DNA of 59,478 nucleotides from Astrothelium macrocarpum (Eukaryota; Ascomycota; Dothideomycetes; Trypetheliales; Trypetheliaceae). Below are positions 33,152-43,831 of the stretch, piece after piece. Under the pieces are notes generated by a model. It did not search any database. It was not told the DNA's origin and was given only the letters and a program-made list of their open reading frames with translations. The DNA is taken from contig JAGEMR010000165.1 of assembly GCA_021030915.1 (NCBI GenBank), positions 1-59,478 of the forward strand. The letters are read 5' to 3'. The translations under genes and the position numbers were made by a program. The number at the start of each line of letters is the position of its first letter. Position 1 is the first letter of the stretch.

Positions 33152-35180
33152 ATTATATTAGAATGCTTATTTCTCTACTAATATACAAGCAATCAATTTA
33201 ACGATTGAAGATTTGAATTCGCAAAAAATTCCTAATATTATAAAAACTGCAAAAAAATATAGAATCAATCATTCAACATTATCACATCGCTGATAAGATA
33301 AAATAATCTCAAAAAATGATTATCGTGAAAATAAAAATCTATTTAATAACGAATAAACGAAGATTTTTATAAACGAAATCAATAGATTCTTTATTCTTGA
33401 TACCTCTCTTATATCGGTTATAATTCGTAGATTCGTCTTTAATCTAGCTGATATATGGCCTGGAAATCATTGAATTGAACGTTTTGAATAAAATCATATA
33501 AATGAGATTATATTAATTTATCTCAAAAATTTCGATATCGTATAAAAAAAATCAGATAATTGGATAGAATTTAGAAAATATTTTGATTTAATATATTGAC
33601 CGTCTAATTTAATATTCATATTAATATTATTATTAATTTGATCGAAAGATTAAAGAATATAATATTATATTATAGAATAATTATAATATTGATAAAAAGG
33701 ATTTTTTTCAAAATTATATTCATAAAACGAAATATATTATTTTTATTCCAATATTCAAATAAGGCCGGATTAAAGATATATTATAAATAAATAATAAATT
33801 ATGGATAATTTTTATGATTATTATTTACGTAGATAACATCTTTCTTTCACCGGTTCTGATTTATCAAAATCATGGAAATCTTCAAATCTTATGATTTTAA
33901 AATTTTAAATCAGATGAATATAATTATTATTTCATAAATACGCCTTCTGGCTTTACGAACGAAAATCTAATATTCGAATGGTTAATTAAAATTTTCGATA
34001 AAAATACCCGTAAAAAGACTAAAAACGATAGATATTAGAAATTTCTTTAATTAGATGGCCATAATAGTCATTTTAATCTAAAATTCCTTTATTGGATTAT
34101 CGAAAATCGCATTTTAATAATTATTTTTTCACCTCATTTAATATATTGATTATAATTTTTAGATATTAGTCTATTTAACCCTCTGACTATACGATACTTA
34201 TAACGTCTGAAGGATTGGATTGAAATTACTGAAAGAATAATTAATTTATTTTCAAGAAATTTTTTTGATTTATTCTGGCCTATTTTCATTGACGTTTTTA
34301 TAAAATATAATATTATGAATGATTGGGCCAAAATAGATTTAATACCGTTTCGTTCGGAAATTGTATTTGATCAATTATAATTAATAAAAAGGCCTATTTT
34401 AAATAATTCAAAAGGGTCATTTTTAGACATTTTAGAAAACGATTAGAGAAGAATAAGATATTTTATTTATACGGAAATAGCCGATGTTATCAATGAAAAA
34501 TTCCTTCATAAATATGAGACAGTTATTGTAGAAAATGCCATTTTAAAATACCAATTTATACAGATTAATGAGAACATCAAAATCCAGAAAAAACGAAAGT
34601 CTTATGATAAATTTCTAATTGAAAAAATATATACTGAAAATGAATAAAAGGCGATCTGAATTAGTCCTAAAAAGATTGAACATATTTTGCAGTTTCAGGA
34701 ACAGAAAGATCAGATAGAATAGATCAAATAGGCCCGGAAATAATAAAGATCTGAAAAAAGAATTCTTAATAAGACACGGAAGAAGTAATAATTTCAAAAG
34801 TGAAAGATTGAGAGAGAAAGAAAAAGATTTGAGAAGGTAGAATAGGAGGCTGATTGAAAGGCTGTACGCGAGATGAGAAAGGAATAGAAAGAAATTACGG
34901 CACAGTTCTTATTAGAAATTAAAATATCAAAAAAGAAATCTAGAAGAAAGAAGAAATAAATTAATAAAATAGAGATATCGAATTCGGTATTTGAGATTGT
35001 TATAGAATAAGAAATAGTAAAATTTACGAAAATCAAATCAGGACGTAATATCAAACGATTATATCATTTAGAGGATTTTGATTTATAGCGAAAAATTTCA
35101 CAAATATATCATCAATCAGTTTCTTAAATTTAAAACAAAAGTATTCATATTTGGTTGAAAAATAAACGTTTTAATATGTT

Positions 35181-35240
35181 AGATTTTTATGGTGGTGAGC
35201 GTGCACACTGCAGGCACGTGCACGCTGCCGGCAAAACTCC
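35181..35240 (-). repeat. Right terminal inverted repeat of nested Fot1-like element
   Basis: Inverted partner of 33092-33151 with only a few transition differences (for example GCAGTGTGC for GCAGCGTGC read inward). Confidence 0.85.
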
Positions 35241-35364
35241 TATCGGATATCAAACAAAATTCTGAATAATTCTGAATAATTCTCTTATCCATTCTTATCC
35301 GAAAATTATGAATTATTGGATTATATTCGAATGTTGCATAATTTTTCCGATCCCTGATCTTAAT

Positions 35365-37230
35365 CAATCAAGAACGTTGGTGCGCTTCATGGTAGAGAGA
35401 ATTAAGAAGAACGATACGGGCACAGAACGTATGGAGGACAATGGCAAAGAAGAAAACGAACGGAAAGAGCCTCCAGGCCAGACATGTGCAGTAAAGCACC
35501 TGATTTACGATAATGTAAGACACGGTGAAGCCAATGACATAGACAACATGGTCCATCAACAGGGTAGCTATGGACTTTCAAACTGTTATCAGCTAGATGA
35601 GACTTCAACTTGACTGCGCTGTGTTATACGAGCCAACTTATCAAGAATCGTCTCCGGACTGGAGTATCGAATCAAATTTAGCTTACAATATCACCTCACC
35701 TATAACGGCGCATCCATCTGACGATCGCTGCCGTCTCTTCTCCTGTCGTGAGACATACTGGTTAACTGCAGCTTCAAAATTTTACTCGGGGTAAGATATA
35801 CTACGGGATCCAGAATTGAGGTAGGTGAAGGTCCAACTAGGCTTTCCAATACAGTCGTGGCTCTTGTAAGCGCGGCGGGAACTGCAGCCATGCGCCTGCC
35901 TAAATACATGCATTCGTCTAAGTGCTTGCCCTATGGAGTCTTGAGCCTCTGAGAGATATAATGAGCAGCAATGGCGGCCCGTGTTGTGTGGATCGAGAGG
36001 GTGTGAATGCTTGGGGGCGATTTCACCCCGCCGTCTTTTTCGTCGGGCATCCTAGCAGAACACTGAAACGAATAGACCTACACCACCAATAATCCCCGAT
36101 GGTCAGCCTGACAGGGAATCAGATCACACATGAATAGGAAAAGTCTGATGAAATCTACAATGCCAACAACACTGTTCAATAAAACCAGATTTTGATTAGT
36201 TGGTTTATCTTATGTTGGTCAACGGTGATGCCTTCAAGCGTCCCACTTCGTCTCAGGGTGCACCTTAGGAGTTGGAGCTGCTTACAGTGCTTGCCAACGA
36301 GCAGGCAATTAGATCAAAGGTTTCATCAATATGATATTGTACGCAACCATATGACGTCTTGTTCAGGAAACATTACTCCAAACCGAAACCAGCCAGTAGC
36401 TTTGACTTCGGTAGATATGTGATATCTAAGCACAATTGCGGGTATCTATAGAAGTATTTGAAATTTAACTAGACATTTCCCTGGACCATATAGCCTTTGT
36501 CGTGAGAAATCATGAATAGCAACCCGAGCCGCTGGATTGACCTTTAACTTCCTATTGTGGAAACCTGCCACACTTTTCGGTAAGTGCGTCAAGAAAAAGG
36601 AGGCGACTCCTGTGCTTCAAGTGCGTTACGCGATTGAGCACCATCGCTCTTCATTCGCAGACACCGCTGTAGACGGCTTGATTGTAGCCTATTTCATAGT
36701 CCAGTCATCGTCGATTCGGCCTGAATAAAATCAGTACCTTACCTCAGTAAGTGCGGAAGTGCGTCTCAGCTACGAGCGTGCACAGACCCTTCGGGACGGG
36801 ATCTATCTTTGCACTTTCAATGTAGGGGGAGCAAAGTGTATCACAATCGTAGTAGATCCCGCTGGAAATGCAAGAGATCGAGAAAGGTCAAATGATATAG
36901 ATGTGTAGCGAATCAAAGATAAAGGCTTTTCACCAGGCAGGTGGATTGGTGACTTATTACGGGTCAGACTGGAGTGACCTAAGTGGCGTTACAGCCGCGA
37001 TGAGATCGCCCCAGTGTTGTTGATCGTTTAAAAGGTGCAGCGGGCCAGTCCAAGTAATTCTGGTCTGTCCAAGGGCCTTTTGCATAGATTTATCTGTTTC
37101 AATAAATTCACGACATATCTTACACCTTTGCCTGCAGTCGGCCAATGAACTGCTGGCCTAGGCCAGCATATTAATATTCGTCTGATAGGTTTCTTCATCG
37201 TGATACGCTTCTCGTCTACCCTTGTACACT
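35365..37230. other. Displaced upstream region of rhodopsin-like gene 2 and intergenic DNA
   Basis: The first few hundred bases were, before hAT insertion, directly upstream of the ATG at 30690, and should hold its promoter and 5' UTR. A hydrophobic minus-strand frame (35368-35559, 63 residues) ends just before the insertion point; it may be an upstream ORF or chance. The rest, to 37230, shows only short unrecognised frames (such as 36537-36728). Confidence 0.45.
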
Positions 37231-37477
37231 GTTGACAGAACTGTGTGCACACCAATGTCGACCCTGTTCACCCAACAACCTCGCCGCATCAATAGTTTTT
37301 TACCAAATCCATTTTATTTCACAGCAACAGCAAAATTTAAGTGAAGATGATATCTGCCAAATGGAAATCAAAGTGTATTTTATTTGTGAAGTAAGTTTTC
37401 AAGCTATAACTGCTGTGGTCATTGTAAAAATACCAAGTTAAGTGGCCAGATTTTGGTGTGCACACTTTTCTGTCAAC
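37231..37477. mobile_element. Small inverted-repeat element (MITE-like), 247 bases
   Basis: The two ends are inverted repeats: GTTGACAGAACTGTGTGCAC continuing ACCAA on the left and, on the minus strand, GTTGACAGAAAAGTGTGCAC continuing ACCAA on the right; 23 of 25 positions agree. No coding capacity. No target duplication is evident, so this could also be a large hairpin-forming sequence of another kind. Confidence 0.5.
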
Positions 37478-37895
37478 CGCGCGTCTCGTAGGAGTTTTGC
37501 ATCATAGATATTAAATGTCTTGCCTTTGACCAATAAGGCTTGCCTAATCTTCCGCACCTCAAACAGCCTCTGTACAACATGTTCTGTCAGAATGCGGTAG
37601 TCCGTCGCAGTCGACGTGGAGGGTTGCGGGATGTGTTTTTTGGTGAAATGTCTTGCATCGCAGCACCTCTTTGACTACTCTATCATATATCCATGTCTGT
37701 ACAGTATGACTTATGCCCTACATTCATGCATGCACTCGGTCCTTTTGAGCCAAGTCTATTCATGGATGTGGAGAGATAATTCCAACATAAGTAGCTAACT
37801 CCAGCAACCAAAGCTCTCATTTTCCATATACTTGAGTGGTATAGGGTCAAATGCAGCACGCGTATTAAAAACGAGCAAATCCCTTCATTACTACG
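37478..37895. other. Upstream region of rhodopsin-like gene 3
   Basis: No gene seen; presumed promoter and 5' UTR of the plus-strand gene starting at 37896. Confidence 0.4.
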
Positions 37896-39053
37896 ATGTT
37901 GACGCCAACCGCTATATTGGTAGGTGGTTCGACTTGTTAGTTGACTCAATTACTATGCTATTAACACGCTACTACAGATCTTAATGTGGCTTTTAACTGG
38001 GATAGCAATTGTACTGTCCTTTGGAAGATACCTGATCCGTTATGCCTATTTGCACGTCTTGGGAATATCGGATGGCCTTCATGCAGCAGCACTTTTGCTG
38101 CTCATTGCCATCTCTATCGTGTACACCACAGAGCTCCCCTATAATACATTAACATCCGAGGACCACCATCAAACTCAAAAAGAGGAAATTTATAGTTTGC
38201 ATTATCAACTTGCGGTCTCTTCCATCTTCTTCATTTTGCTTTACTGCGTGAAGTTTAGCTTTTTATTTTTCTATCGCACAATTTTTGCAGTCAATAAAGG
38301 CTTCATGAGAGCATGGTGGGCAGTACTTGCATTCACATTCCTCTCATTTTGGGTTTCTATTGGTGAAATATTGGCTGAATGTGAAGGCAGAGCACAGGAT
38401 CATTTTAAACCAAGTAATAAGATATTTCCGCCTACGAAGTTATCCCAACTGACGAATTTACAGACATCTGTGAAACTCGTAAAAACCGCCCAAATGAAAA
38501 CCAAATTCTCGCGACCTGCAGCGTGGTCAACGTCGTCTCTGATGTTGCAGGTAAGACTAGGTTCCAATAGTGTATTAGTCAAACTCACTAACTTCGTCCA
38601 GTGATGGCTTTGCCACTGTGGATGCTCCACACACTTCACATACAACGCAAGCAAAAGATCGGATTAGGAGCTCTGTTCTCACTGGCCACTCTCGTAATCG
38701 TTGTGGACATTACACGCGCGGTGCTGTCTATCAAGATACTGACTTCAGCTGCAGTCAGTATTAATATCCTCTTGAATGTCCTGGAGCTTGAGCTCGCAGT
38801 CATCATCTCATCATTAATTGCATACCGAGTACTGTTCAACAAAGATAGAAAGAAGCAGAGACCTTACCATACGCTGCTATACTCTAGAAGTCATTCATTG
38901 GGACGCACGCTCACCTCGAGTAATTACGAAGATGGCTATAACACGCCAAATACCATAGATTTGGCTAAAATACCGAAGCTGGGAACAGACGATTCGTTGG
39001 GACCACATAGCGGGGTTAATATGGCACCCATAGAAAGCGCCCACATTGTTTAG
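37896..39053 (+). CDS. Rhodopsin-like (SAT4-type) integral membrane protein, copy 3
   Basis: Four exons in frame give 332 residues: 37896-37919 (24-base first exon), 37978-38413, 38464-38550 and 38602-39053. The assembled middle reads FKPNICETRKNRPNENQILA, then TCSVVNVVSDVAVMALPLWM, the characteristic spans 5-6 region of the family, which only appears after splicing. Spans FGRYLIRYAYLHVLG, FFILLYCVKFSFLFFYRTIF and VLAFTFLSFWVSIGEILAEC are also typical. A polar tail ends in ESAHIV. Shorter N-terminus than copies 1 and 2 but otherwise complete. Role unknown. Confidence 0.82.
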
Positions 39054-39901
39054 ACCGATTGGAAAGCCTCATTGCCGGTTGTTGTGGAGAGGCCGGAGTA
39101 AAAGTATCGAATTCGTGTCGCCACTAGACAATTTCAGAAACACGATACATACAGCATGCGCTCTTCATTGTATGGGCAGTACAGTTTCATCAAAGACTGA
39201 TTTTTTTTACATGTACTTATTCACGTCATGGACGCTTGAGAAGTTCTTGGCGCCTCTGTCAGTAATTGTGTTTCAAGGAGGGTGTTCGGCGAGCTAATAG
39301 GAAGTCTCTTAAGTGGTCAGTCTTTAGAATAACGAAGTTCCATGATTCAGCCTACCTCTGGGGTGATATAGAAAAGTAGACGACGTTCATTGAAGGGAAA
39401 TATCGAGTGGTTGGATTGAAGAGAGAAGGATCCTAGCCAAAATTCATCTTCTTATGTAAGGCATACACGAGGTAGGACCGTGCGCAAAGGCGGCTGGATT
39501 GAAACTCCTGAACCTGGCGCGAGTTATTATCTGTGAACCGTCGATTTCCATTCCAACGGCGTCTTCAACACACTCTCCCTACCCACCGCATCTCCCCTAC
39601 GACACCCGCCCCCTCCTTCATCTCCTCCGAAACTCCACAATCCCTTTTCAGCCGCGGCCGCCCATGCTCCTCCATCTCCGCACCTACCGGCACGCTCTCC
39701 TGATCATAACTCCTTACCGTTCGAAATTCTATGCGAAGATGCGCAGTGGGCATCTTTCATTATTCAAAAGCCGCCAAAGAGGGTGAAAGTCCACTGGTCC
39801 TGAAGATGCGCTCTGTTTAAGCAAGCTGCATATGAGCCGACGAAAGTGAGCTCGAATTCGTTTGCTTTTCGCGTGGATGGCATTGGAGCTCTCTAATTGA
39901 G
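39054..39901. other. Intergenic with an unexplained GC-rich, coding-like patch
   Basis: The stretch 39540-39790 is pyrimidine- and proline-codon-rich on the plus strand; one frame reads LPFEILCEDAQWASFIIQKP before a stop near 39790. It may be a gene remnant but I do not recognise a family. The remainder shows nothing. Confidence 0.35.
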
Positions 39902-41812
39902 TCATGACAGTTGAACAATGGTCTTACGATTGCAGTTGCATACGGCACGCCCAAATCGAATTCGGCCGATGATCTGCTCATCTTCCACAATAATTCCCAT
40001 TCCTTCCGGAAGGGAATCTCTATATGCCAATCCTGGAATGCCATAAAGCTTGGCCTGAGTCCTTGTCTCCCGCCACAACGCAGCCCTGAACAGCGTGGTG
40101 GTGTCGCATGTTTCACACTGGACTGAAATAAGATTGTACTCTGTTGGAGCACAGAGAAGAGCGTACAAGTGAAGACGACCGACTACTCTGAATGACCCGT
40201 TGCACTTGATGGGTGCTTCTGACAGAGCAAGCAATGAGACGATTTCGTTGCACATGGATCTGCACTTCTTTGAATCACCTATACTGCTAGCCTCGTTGTA
40301 TTGCTTCAGAATGCCCTGAAGTTTCTCTTCAATGGCGCTCAAACAAGGAACGGGGTAAACTATAGCTGGGAATTCGAAAGCGTTTCCTCGTTGGATCCAA
40401 GAGAACTCGGAAGGATAGATTCGTTCCAGGCACTGAAGAAATCTTGATGCAGATCCGGCAGCTGATTTAGCAATATTGGGAAGAATGGTCAGAAAACCGA
40501 GGCAGTCATCATCCCGTAGGGTCCAGGAGTAGTGTTTCACTACCGTACCTACCAAGTCCAACTCCAGAGTTATTCTGTATCCGTCTAGGCGTGGAGCTAT
40601 ATTTGCAGCTCGGGTCTGTAACGCCAAGCCCCACATGTTCGAGCTCATATTCACATGGCCTCTCAGCCAATGCGCTTTCTCATGCAACGGCTCACTAGAA
40701 GGCTGTAGTAACAGTGGACTATAGTCATTGCTTTCCAAGCATCTTTTGGAGACCCATAGGCAAGCCTCTTGTGGATCTTGAGGTAGCTCTGACAAAGTGC
40801 GTGAGTAATCCTCCAGTTGAAGGAGAGCACACGAGGCGATAAATCGATCACGATAAGCGCGACACCCTTGACCGCCGATCATGTCGTATATTTGGCCCAG
40901 ACACTTGTTCTTCGTCCTTTCTTTGACAAACATTGGCACAGTTTCGATCCATCTTAGTGCTGATATTGATGATGATACAGAATCATTTCGGTCGTTTTGT
41001 AGACAGTCAAGGTGACAGTTGGCTATCTGTGACACTAACGAGGAGAATGTGCATGGCATGATTTTGTAATCGCTGTTGAGGAGGTACGCCTCTGGTCCGA
41101 CATGATACTCGATGACTATCCACATGCGTTTGAACCAGCGCGCTTCGAAAAGATGTTGTAAACTTGCTGATTGTGCGACAAGGCTTTCCGGTGTATACTT
41201 TTTTAAAATCTGAATGGCTGGTTTCTCGTCTAGATGTATTATGGAACGGTAGCCGTGTTTAAAAATCTGAAAGATTTGAGGAAGGATGGTGGTCCCTCGA
41301 AAGTTTTCTTGCCATTGAGGTATGCTAATGTAGTCATGCCAAATCTGTACCTCGGGCCCAAAACGTTGAACAGCTGCAAGGAGAGAGCGGACAGGCAACT
41401 CGTATACCATCTGTGCTGCGGCCGGATTGGATACGCGAGATTCATAAGAATCTGCAACTGGTTCGTGCCATGCATGTGAGATTGGAAAGTATTTGACGCG
41501 GCTGAGCTGCAAGCACTTTAAATGAGTATTTTTAATGATTACGGGAGGAAGAGTTTTTGTGAAAGGAGAAATGTCACACAAGTTGCTCTCGAGACTTAGG
41601 GTCCGAACAGGAGGAGCTCGAGCATTGTCGAATGGTTTTTTGCAAATAGAACAAGAACTGTCGAGACCATCTGTCCAGCAGACTTGGAGAAAGGTGTCTG
41701 GGTGAAATCCAAACTTGCGAGTACCTGGGTGGACGATAAATGCAGTGCCAGAGTATGTAGGGTCATCTAATGCAGATACTACCTTTTGATGACCTCCACT
41801 TTCGTGGGACAT
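39902..41812 (-). CDS. HET-domain protein (heterokaryon incompatibility)
   Basis: Single-exon protein of 636 residues with the HET domain (PF06985) in the first third: YFPISHAWHEP (108-118), a helix with YELPVRSLLAAVQRFG, WHDYISIPQWQ (158-168, in place of the usual W-I-D-x-x-C-I-Q), HGYRSIIHLD and RWFKRMWIVIEY. Four cysteines near residues 45-57 (CWTDGLDSSCSICKKPF) hint at a small zinc site. The C-terminal half is unrecognised. HET proteins trigger regulated cell death on non-self fusion. It is divergently transcribed from the dioxygenase gene with 556 bases between the starts, and close to the TIR-like gene at 43832-46700. Confidence 0.85.
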   Translation of the reverse strand: MSHESGGHQKVVSALDDPTYSGTAFIVHPGTRKFGFHPDTFLQVCWTDGLDSSCSICKKPFDNARAPPVRTLSLESNLCDISPFTKTLPPVIIKNTHLKCLQLSRVKYFPISHAWHEPVADSYESRVSNPAAAQMVYELPVRSLLAAVQRFGPEVQIWHDYISIPQWQENFRGTTILPQIFQIFKHGYRSIIHLDEKPAIQILKKYTPESLVAQSASLQHLFEARWFKRMWIVIEYHVGPEAYLLNSDYKIMPCTFSSLVSQIANCHLDCLQNDRNDSVSSSISALRWIETVPMFVKERTKNKCLGQIYDMIGGQGCRAYRDRFIASCALLQLEDYSRTLSELPQDPQEACLWVSKRCLESNDYSPLLLQPSSEPLHEKAHWLRGHVNMSSNMWGLALQTRAANIAPRLDGYRITLELDLVGTVVKHYSWTLRDDDCLGFLTILPNIAKSAAGSASRFLQCLERIYPSEFSWIQRGNAFEFPAIVYPVPCLSAIEEKLQGILKQYNEASSIGDSKKCRSMCNEIVSLLALSEAPIKCNGSFRVVGRLHLYALLCAPTEYNLISVQCETCDTTTLFRAALWRETRTQAKLYGIPGLAYRDSLPEGMGIIVEDEQIIGRIRFGRAVCNCNRKTIVQLS

Positions 41813-42368
41813 AATCCCGCACGAACACCTTGGTATAAAGGTAATTAAACATAGAGGGAAGAGGTTTTAATCAGTTTCGCAGGGGAATTTAAATGAGAAT
41901 ATGCTGGTTGGCTCTCTCGTCAGACTATAAGTTGCTACTGCAAGGCGCAGGTGCGGAGACGTTAAATCCACCAAGGCCTCGTCTTATTCTAGGCCACGAG
42001 ATATGGAAACAAGGCAAACAAATGCCTTTCAGCTTCTGCTACACTAAAATATGCCCCCACTCGGCAATTCTTTTTCAATGAGCGTCATACCGACGTCATG
42101 TTCTCGACGGACCGTTACTTAAGGTGGATGCCTAGGTGTAGATACTTCCCCTCCTGAGCGTAAATCTGCAGATGGAGATCATTTTGCGGTTTTCTCAATT
42201 CCTTCGCTCGATCTTTAGTCCAAGCTCTGTTACTCTTTACTAATCTAATCAACAAGTCGCTGGTTGAGATGATATACTAATAGTGAGGGTAATCGAGTAA
42301 CAGCTAATTTGACTGGTGCGAGTGCTTTCATCTAATTAAGCCACGATTTCGAGGAGTCAAATTCTAAT
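41813..42368. promoter_or_regulatory. Bidirectional promoter region of HET and dioxygenase genes
   Basis: 556 bases between two divergent start codons, with no supportable gene. By position it must hold both promoters; no specific factor site recognised. Confidence 0.5.
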
Positions 42369-43397
42369 ATGCATCCTGAAAGGTCGGTAAATGATATCGA
42401 GCCTGTGTATATCTCTGAAGATGAGCGAAGAACCGCCAGGATAAGCGATAATAATCTACAGAACGGTCTCAAACAATTCCATAAAAACGGGTTGGTTATA
42501 TTGGAAAATGCGATTGATCTACCCACTCTTGATCATATCCGCGAACGGATGCTTGCGGATATCCCCCAAAACCTCGCTTCGCCAAGAGTGCACTACAATC
42601 ACGGAAGAACCCATGGAAATATCTCTCAGACACCTCCATTGCTGGCAGATTATTTGCATGAAGAAATCTGGGCAAACCGTTATGCTGTTGCTTTTATTGA
42701 ACACATTATTGGACCACGACCACAACTCTCGTTTGCAACATCCAATATCGCTCTGCCTGGAGGTCAAGGCCGACAAGCGGTACATAGTGATTACTATTGC
42801 GAACATCTAGATTTTCCGGTGTTTCTAGAAGCATGTATCTTCCTAGACGACGTCTCTTCTCACAACGGTAGCACAGAAGTCTGGCTTGGAACCCATTCTG
42901 GGTATAACAAAGCAGACCATCTCTTCCCACACATGGGATGGATCAAGCGTGAAGTCTTCGTACAGAGGGCCAAAATTTGCCCTCCGGTCCAGCTGTCGCT
43001 TCCCAAGGGCTCTATCTGTGTTAGAGATTTGCGACTTTGGCATGCCGGCATGCCGAATTTCACGAGCACACCACGAATCATGATGGGTTTCATATACAGT
43101 CCCAAGTGGTTCGGCTCACAAATGCGACTCCGTTTTCCAGTCGAGGCTCAGCATGTCATAGAGTCGTGGAAACATGTGGATTGTTTGAGTGTCGCTGAAT
43201 TCGTCGAAGGGAGTCTGGATTATCTTGATTTGAGGCAGAACCTGATCCTGACTCAAGATAAACCTGACAATGGATCTGAGTACGTGCCTCGACATGGGTC
43301 CATAACTCCTGGACCAGAACATTACTGGTCTCCAGCTGATAAGAAGGCTTTGCCCGTAGCTAATCATGAAAATCTCATTGTGTTCCCATATTCTTAA
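42369..43397 (+). CDS. Phytanoyl-CoA dioxygenase (PhyH)-like Fe(II)/2-oxoglutarate oxygenase
   Basis: Single-exon protein of 342 residues. The PhyH facial triad is visible: HSD in AVHSDYYCEH (H139, D141) and the distal histidine in LRLWHAGMPN (H225), with R236 in RIMMGFIYSP as the likely 2-oxoglutarate-binding arginine. Preceding elements LKQFHKNGLVILENAID and CIFLDDVSSHNGSTEVWLGTH (spacing normal for the family) support a complete enzyme. Such enzymes hydroxylate lipids or secondary metabolites. No peroxisomal tail is seen, so a metabolite hydroxylase is more likely than a true phytanoyl-CoA hydroxylase. Divergent from the HET gene. Confidence 0.87.
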   Translation: MHPERSVNDIEPVYISEDERRTARISDNNLQNGLKQFHKNGLVILENAIDLPTLDHIRERMLADIPQNLASPRVHYNHGRTHGNISQTPPLLADYLHEEIWANRYAVAFIEHIIGPRPQLSFATSNIALPGGQGRQAVHSDYYCEHLDFPVFLEACIFLDDVSSHNGSTEVWLGTHSGYNKADHLFPHMGWIKREVFVQRAKICPPVQLSLPKGSICVRDLRLWHAGMPNFTSTPRIMMGFIYSPKWFGSQMRLRFPVEAQHVIESWKHVDCLSVAEFVEGSLDYLDLRQNLILTQDKPDNGSEYVPRHGSITPGPEHYWSPADKKALPVANHENLIVFPYS

Positions 43398-43831
43398 AGG
43401 ATAATCTGAGTGTTGCATGAAATCTCAAATTCCTTGTTCCAAGAACGCCTGACTTTCGGTAAACCAATCCTTCATCAATGGCTATTTAAATTAGTCTCGT
43501 CAAGATCCAACTACAGTAGAAGAATATTCAGTCATGACAGTAGTCACCGACTAAATTCTCCCCTGTATCAGATTCTCTGACGATACCAGCTAAATAGTTT
43601 CGGAGAGTTCTGTTTGTGTAGATTGCTGTAGATATTGAAACTCAAGCCAAATGGGGCGGAATCCTGTCAAGCAATAGAAGGCAGAAGTTGGCAGGTATAG
43701 ACACCATCATAAAGCGGAGATGATTGCCTGCATCTCTAATATATTCTTATCTTCCGAGAGTCTTGGTGAAATGAATCGGTAAGAATTCCATGATTTGTAC
43801 CACCAAGTTGATATCTCATCATCCGGTCAAC
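43398..43831. other. Intergenic between convergent genes
   Basis: About 430 bases between the 3' ends of the dioxygenase and the TIR-like gene. No gene seen. Confidence 0.5.

Larger units (their letters stand above)
33092..35240 (+). mobile_element. Fot1/pogo-like transposon nested in the hAT element
   Basis: Long, nearly identical 60-base terminal inverted repeats lie at 33092-33151 and 35181-35240, starting GGAGTTTTGCCGGCAGCG. They contain two copies of GCAGCGTGCACG. TA flanks both ends (33090-33091, 35241-35242). Differences between the two repeats are only C/T or G/A. Inside, on the plus strand, IKTAKKYRINHSTLSHR near 33230-33290 is a pogo-type helix-turn-helix. Near 34030-34140, LDGHNSHFNLKFLYWIIEN followed by SPHL is the DDE-family LLLDGHxSH...PPH block. 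Stops are scattered throughout. Length (2,149) matches the other Fot1-like copies here. Confidence 0.85.
30697..35356 (-). mobile_element. hAT-superfamily DNA transposon with nested element
   Basis: Terminal inverted repeats CAGGGATCGGAAAAATTA are at 30697-30714 and (minus strand) 35339-35356. An exact 8-base target-site duplication ATCTTAAT flanks it at 30689-30696 and 35357-35364, the hallmark of hAT elements. Total 4,660 bases, of which about 2.15 kb is the nested element at 33092-35240, leaving about 2.5 kb of hAT. The element sits immediately upstream of the ATG of the rhodopsin-like gene at 29351-30690. Its interior is strongly AT-biased, so it is old, although the target duplication is still perfect. 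Confidence 0.85.

Noticed and set aside
35368..35559. 63-residue hydrophobic minus-strand frame as a gene
   Set aside because: It ends just upstream of the former ATG of the rhodopsin-like gene and shows no family motif; it is more likely 5' leader or an upstream ORF.
39499..39786. 95-residue Pro-rich plus-strand frame as a gene
   Set aside because: No start context or recognisable domain; recorded only as an unexplained coding-like patch.
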